Shown here: positions 32,565-33,871 of the stretch, in pieces
Numbering within the stretch: the first letter of the stretch is position 1
Layout of the letters: every line of letters starts with the position of its first letter
Assembly (NCBI GenBank): GCA_029227035.1
Contig: JAQXZD010000015.1
Location: 1 to 33,871 of the forward strand
Direction of reading: 5' to 3'
Origin: Lachnospiraceae bacterium
Lineage (GTDB): Bacteria; Bacillota; Clostridia; Lachnospirales; Lachnospiraceae
Length of the DNA stretch: 33,871 nt
Made by a program: the position numbers and the translations under genes
The notes under the pieces: model-generated
Database searches by the model: none
Seen by the model: the letters and a program-made list of their open reading frames with translations, nothing else
Told to the model about the DNA's origin: nothing

Positions 32565-33278
32565 ATGGAACAGGCAAAACGGGAGCGGTATGCGGCGATT
32601 GTGCTGTCGGCGGGTACAGGACGGAGGATGAACAGCAACATTCCCAAACAGTATATGATGCTGGAGAATTATCCGGTTCTTTATTACAGCCTCAAAGCGT
32701 TTGATGATAGTGACGTTGATGAGGTTGTTCTGGTTACCGGAGCAGGGGATATTGATTATTGCAGAAAAGAGATTGTGGAACATTATGGTTTTCAAAAAGT
32801 GAAAGCTGTTGTGGCAGGCGGCAGTGAACGTTATCTCTCTGTATGGGAGGGCTTAAAAGCAGCGGATGCAGATTATGTTCTGATTCATGACGGAGCCAGA
32901 CCTCTTATAGATGCAGAGTCTATCCGTGCATCCATGGAAGCGGTCAGAAAAGAAAAAGCGTGCATTCTGGGTGTACCTGTAAAAGATACCATAAAATGTG
33001 CTGATGACAGAGATTATGTTAAGAATACGCCGGAACGAAAAAGTCTGTGGATCATACAGACACCCCAGAGCTTTTCTTATGAGCTTCTTACCGAAGCTTA
33101 CAGGCGTCTTTTTGATGCACAAAACAAAGGGGAAGAACTCCCGGCAATCACGGATGACGCTATGATTGTTGAACAGATGACCGAGTGCAAAGTGAAGATT
33201 ATTCGCGGCAGATATGAGAATATTAAGATCACCACACCGGAGGATATTCCAATGGCAAAATTGTTTTTGAAAAAATGA
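32565..33278 (+). CDS. ispD: 2-C-methyl-D-erythritol 4-phosphate cytidylyltransferase
   Basis: Third step of the MEP isoprenoid pathway, joining CTP and methylerythritol phosphate. 237 residues, the normal size. AAIVLSAGTGRRMNSNIPKQY (10-30) is the nucleotide-binding loop, VAGGSERYLSVWEGLKA, LIHDGARPLI, PVKDTIK, and WIIQTPQSF...TDDA complete the motifs. It begins 24 bases after tsaD and is the last gene of the run. No terminator is visible behind it; a tRNA promoter follows within 11 bases. Confidence 0.96.
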   Translation: MEQAKRERYAAIVLSAGTGRRMNSNIPKQYMMLENYPVLYYSLKAFDDSDVDEVVLVTGAGDIDYCRKEIVEHYGFQKVKAVVAGGSERYLSVWEGLKAADADYVLIHDGARPLIDAESIRASMEAVRKEKACILGVPVKDTIKCADDRDYVKNTPERKSLWIIQTPQSFSYELLTEAYRRLFDAQNKGEELPAITDDAMIVEQMTECKVKIIRGRYENIKITTPEDIPMAKLFLKK

Positions 33279-33288
33279 AAATTTACTG

Positions 33289-33317
33289 TTGACACTGGGA
33301 CATAATGATGGTATTAT
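33289..33317 (+). promoter_or_regulatory. Promoter of the first tRNA-Ser gene
   Basis: Consensus -35 TTGACA (33289-33294), 17 bases, TATTAT (33312-33317). The start would be near 33324, about 35 bases before the mature tRNA. Confidence 0.8.
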
Positions 33318-33326
33318 ATGTCTTGC

Positions 33327-33343
33327 GCTGGTTCGAAACCAGC
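33327..33343 (+). other. T-arm-like hairpin in the tRNA leader
   Basis: GCTGGTT-CGA-AACCAGC is a perfect 7-bp stem at the predicted 5' end of the tRNA-Ser transcript. The core GGTTCGAAACC resembles a tRNA T-arm. It could be a relic of a tRNA duplication or a leader stem that guides processing. Confidence 0.5.
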
Positions 33344-33358
33344 CGATATAAACAATAC

Positions 33359-33444
33359 GGAGAGGTATCGAAGTGGTCATAACGAGGCGGTCTTGAAAAC
33401 CGTTTGTCCGCAAGGGCACATGGGTTCGAATCCCATCCTCTCCG
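33359..33444 (+). tRNA. tRNA-Ser (anticodon UGA)
   Basis: Acceptor GGAGAGG (33359-33365) pairs with CCTCTCC (33437-33443), discriminator G. The anticodon loop CTTGAAA (33392-33398) gives TGA at 33394-33396. A long variable arm (TTTGTCCGCAAGGGCACA) marks a class II tRNA, and TGGGTTCGAATCCCA is the T-arm. CCA is not encoded (CTT follows), so it must be added after RNase Z cleavage. Confidence 0.95.
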
Positions 33445-33464
33445 CTTGGTGGAAACACTTTTAG

Positions 33465-33489
33465 AAAAGAATTCGTAAGAATTCTTTTT
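33465..33489 (+). terminator. Terminator after tRNA-Ser(UGA)
   Basis: AAAAGAATTC (33465-33474), loop GTAA, GAATTCTTTT (33479-33488) plus a further T. A/T-rich but perfect, with a T-run. Confidence 0.75.
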
Positions 33490-33537
33490 CTACTGTATAG
33501 CTGCCAAAGAGAAGTTTAAATATTGGTAATATAATTC

Positions 33538-33627
33538 GGAGAAGTACCCAAGCTGGCCGAAGGGACACCCCTGGAAAGGGTGCAGGTCGTTAACAGCGGC
33601 GCGAGGGTTCAAATCCCTCCTTCTCCG
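33538..33627 (+). tRNA. tRNA-Ser (anticodon GGA)
   Basis: Acceptor GGAGAAG (33538-33544) pairs with CTTCTCC (33620-33626), discriminator G. The anticodon stem CACCC/GGGTG encloses CTGGAAA with GGA at 33573-33575. A long variable arm and a T-arm GAGGGTTCAAATCCCTC are present. No CCA is encoded. A TATAAT at 33530-33535 is only two bases upstream and has no -35, so its promoter is unclear. Confidence 0.95.
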
Positions 33628-33663
33628 CTCGCTTGAAAATATTAAAAAAGATGTAAAAAAGTG

Positions 33664-33692
33664 TTGACAACAGCTTTACATCATGGTAATAT
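33664..33692 (+). promoter_or_regulatory. Strong promoter, probably of an rRNA operon
   Basis: TTGACA (33664-33669), 17 bases, TAATAT (33687-33692). The surrounding TGGTAATATAAT also occurs just before the second tRNA gene. The start would be near 33699. No open reading frame follows inside the window. Confidence 0.72.
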
Positions 33693-33871
33693 AATCAAGC
33701 TGACCGCGTGAACAGCGGTGAGAAAAACAAAGAACATTGATAACTGAACAGTGAAAAACCTTGAAAGATTTTGAGAATAATTCAAGAACGCTTCAGATAA
33801 TGAAGCAACCTTAAAACAGTAAATTCAGATTCAATCTGAATGAAAAGCCAGTTTGTACTGGTTAGGATTAA
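33693..33871 (+). other. Probable rRNA operon leader
   Basis: A non-coding stretch up to the window end. AAAGAACATTGATAACTGAACAGTG (33730-33754) resembles the boxA-like sequence found ahead of 16S rRNA genes in Firmicutes (B. subtilis has TTCTTTGAAAACTAAACAA). Hairpins follow: CCGC/GCGG near 33703-33718, GCTTCA-GATAA-TGAAGC (33790-33806), ATTCAGATT/AATCTGAAT (33823-33841) and CCAGT-TTGT-ACTGG (33848-33861). Such processing stems, behind a strong promoter and tRNA genes, suggest that a 16S gene begins just outside; the 16S itself is not seen. Confidence 0.6.

Noticed and set aside
1..33871. Prophage, integrative element or defence island
   Set aside because: No integrase, transposase, phage structural gene, toxin-antitoxin pair or restriction gene is seen, and the tRNA genes are not followed by an integrase or an obvious att repeat inside the window.

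Overview
The window looks like a chromosomal segment of a flagellated, butyrate-forming member of the Firmicutes, most likely Lachnospiraceae (Roseburia/Agathobacter/Butyrivibrio type). The reasons are a clustered thl-hbd-bcd-etfB-etfA butyryl-CoA module, flagellar rod genes of the Firmicutes type (a FlgJ-like rod protein without a muramidase domain), ECF transporter S components, RecD2, strong AGGAGG ribosome binding sites and tRNA genes without an encoded CCA. Genus is inference; no 16S rRNA lies inside the window.

Layout. 1-1300: end of a flagellar rod operon (3' tip of a rod gene, flgG, flgJ-like) closed by a terminator. 1332-4128: recD2 and a GNAT protein with a C-terminal membrane helix. 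4145-8600: carA-carB behind a leader with a terminator-like hairpin. 8609-9867: a minus-strand, catalytically degenerate HD-GYP protein with its own promoter and palindrome. 9967-15530: the butyrate module, preceded by a near-consensus Rex operator, without a crotonase gene, and with a structured non-coding element between etfB and etfA. 15557-16384: an SDR oxidoreductase. 16470-18117: an ECF sigma factor and its probable anti-sigma partner. 18275-20354: an ECF S component and coaBC, suggesting pantothenate uptake and CoA synthesis. 20356-21361: a hairpin-rich repeat-like intergenic element and a YihY-family membrane protein. 21369-24385: uraA, a DUF975 protein, a DUF2752 protein and a small membrane protein. 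24433-26785: tex. 26791-27794: an FMN riboswitch with ribU. 27806-28389: a YcxB-like protein. 28402-33278: tsaE-tsaB-rimI-rnz-(unknown)-tsaD-ispD, tightly packed. 33289-33871: two serine tRNA genes and the promoter and leader of what is probably an rRNA operon continuing past the window.

How it fits together. The butyrate module turns two acetyl-CoA towards butyryl-CoA while reoxidising NADH; Bcd and EtfAB probably bifurcate electrons to ferredoxin. A Rex site just downstream of the predicted thl promoter would couple this to NADH/NAD+. Pantothenate uptake with CoaBC and riboflavin uptake under FMN control supply the CoA and FAD that this pathway uses. CarAB and UraA are the de novo and salvage sides of pyrimidine supply. 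TsaE, TsaB and TsaD make t6A on tRNAs and sit close to tRNA genes and the rRNA leader.

I see no CRISPR array, phage, transposase or defence island. Most of the window is core genome. The items most worth following up are the structured element between etfB and etfA, the degenerate HD-GYP protein with its palindromic promoter, the Rex site, the membrane-anchored GNAT and the carA leader.
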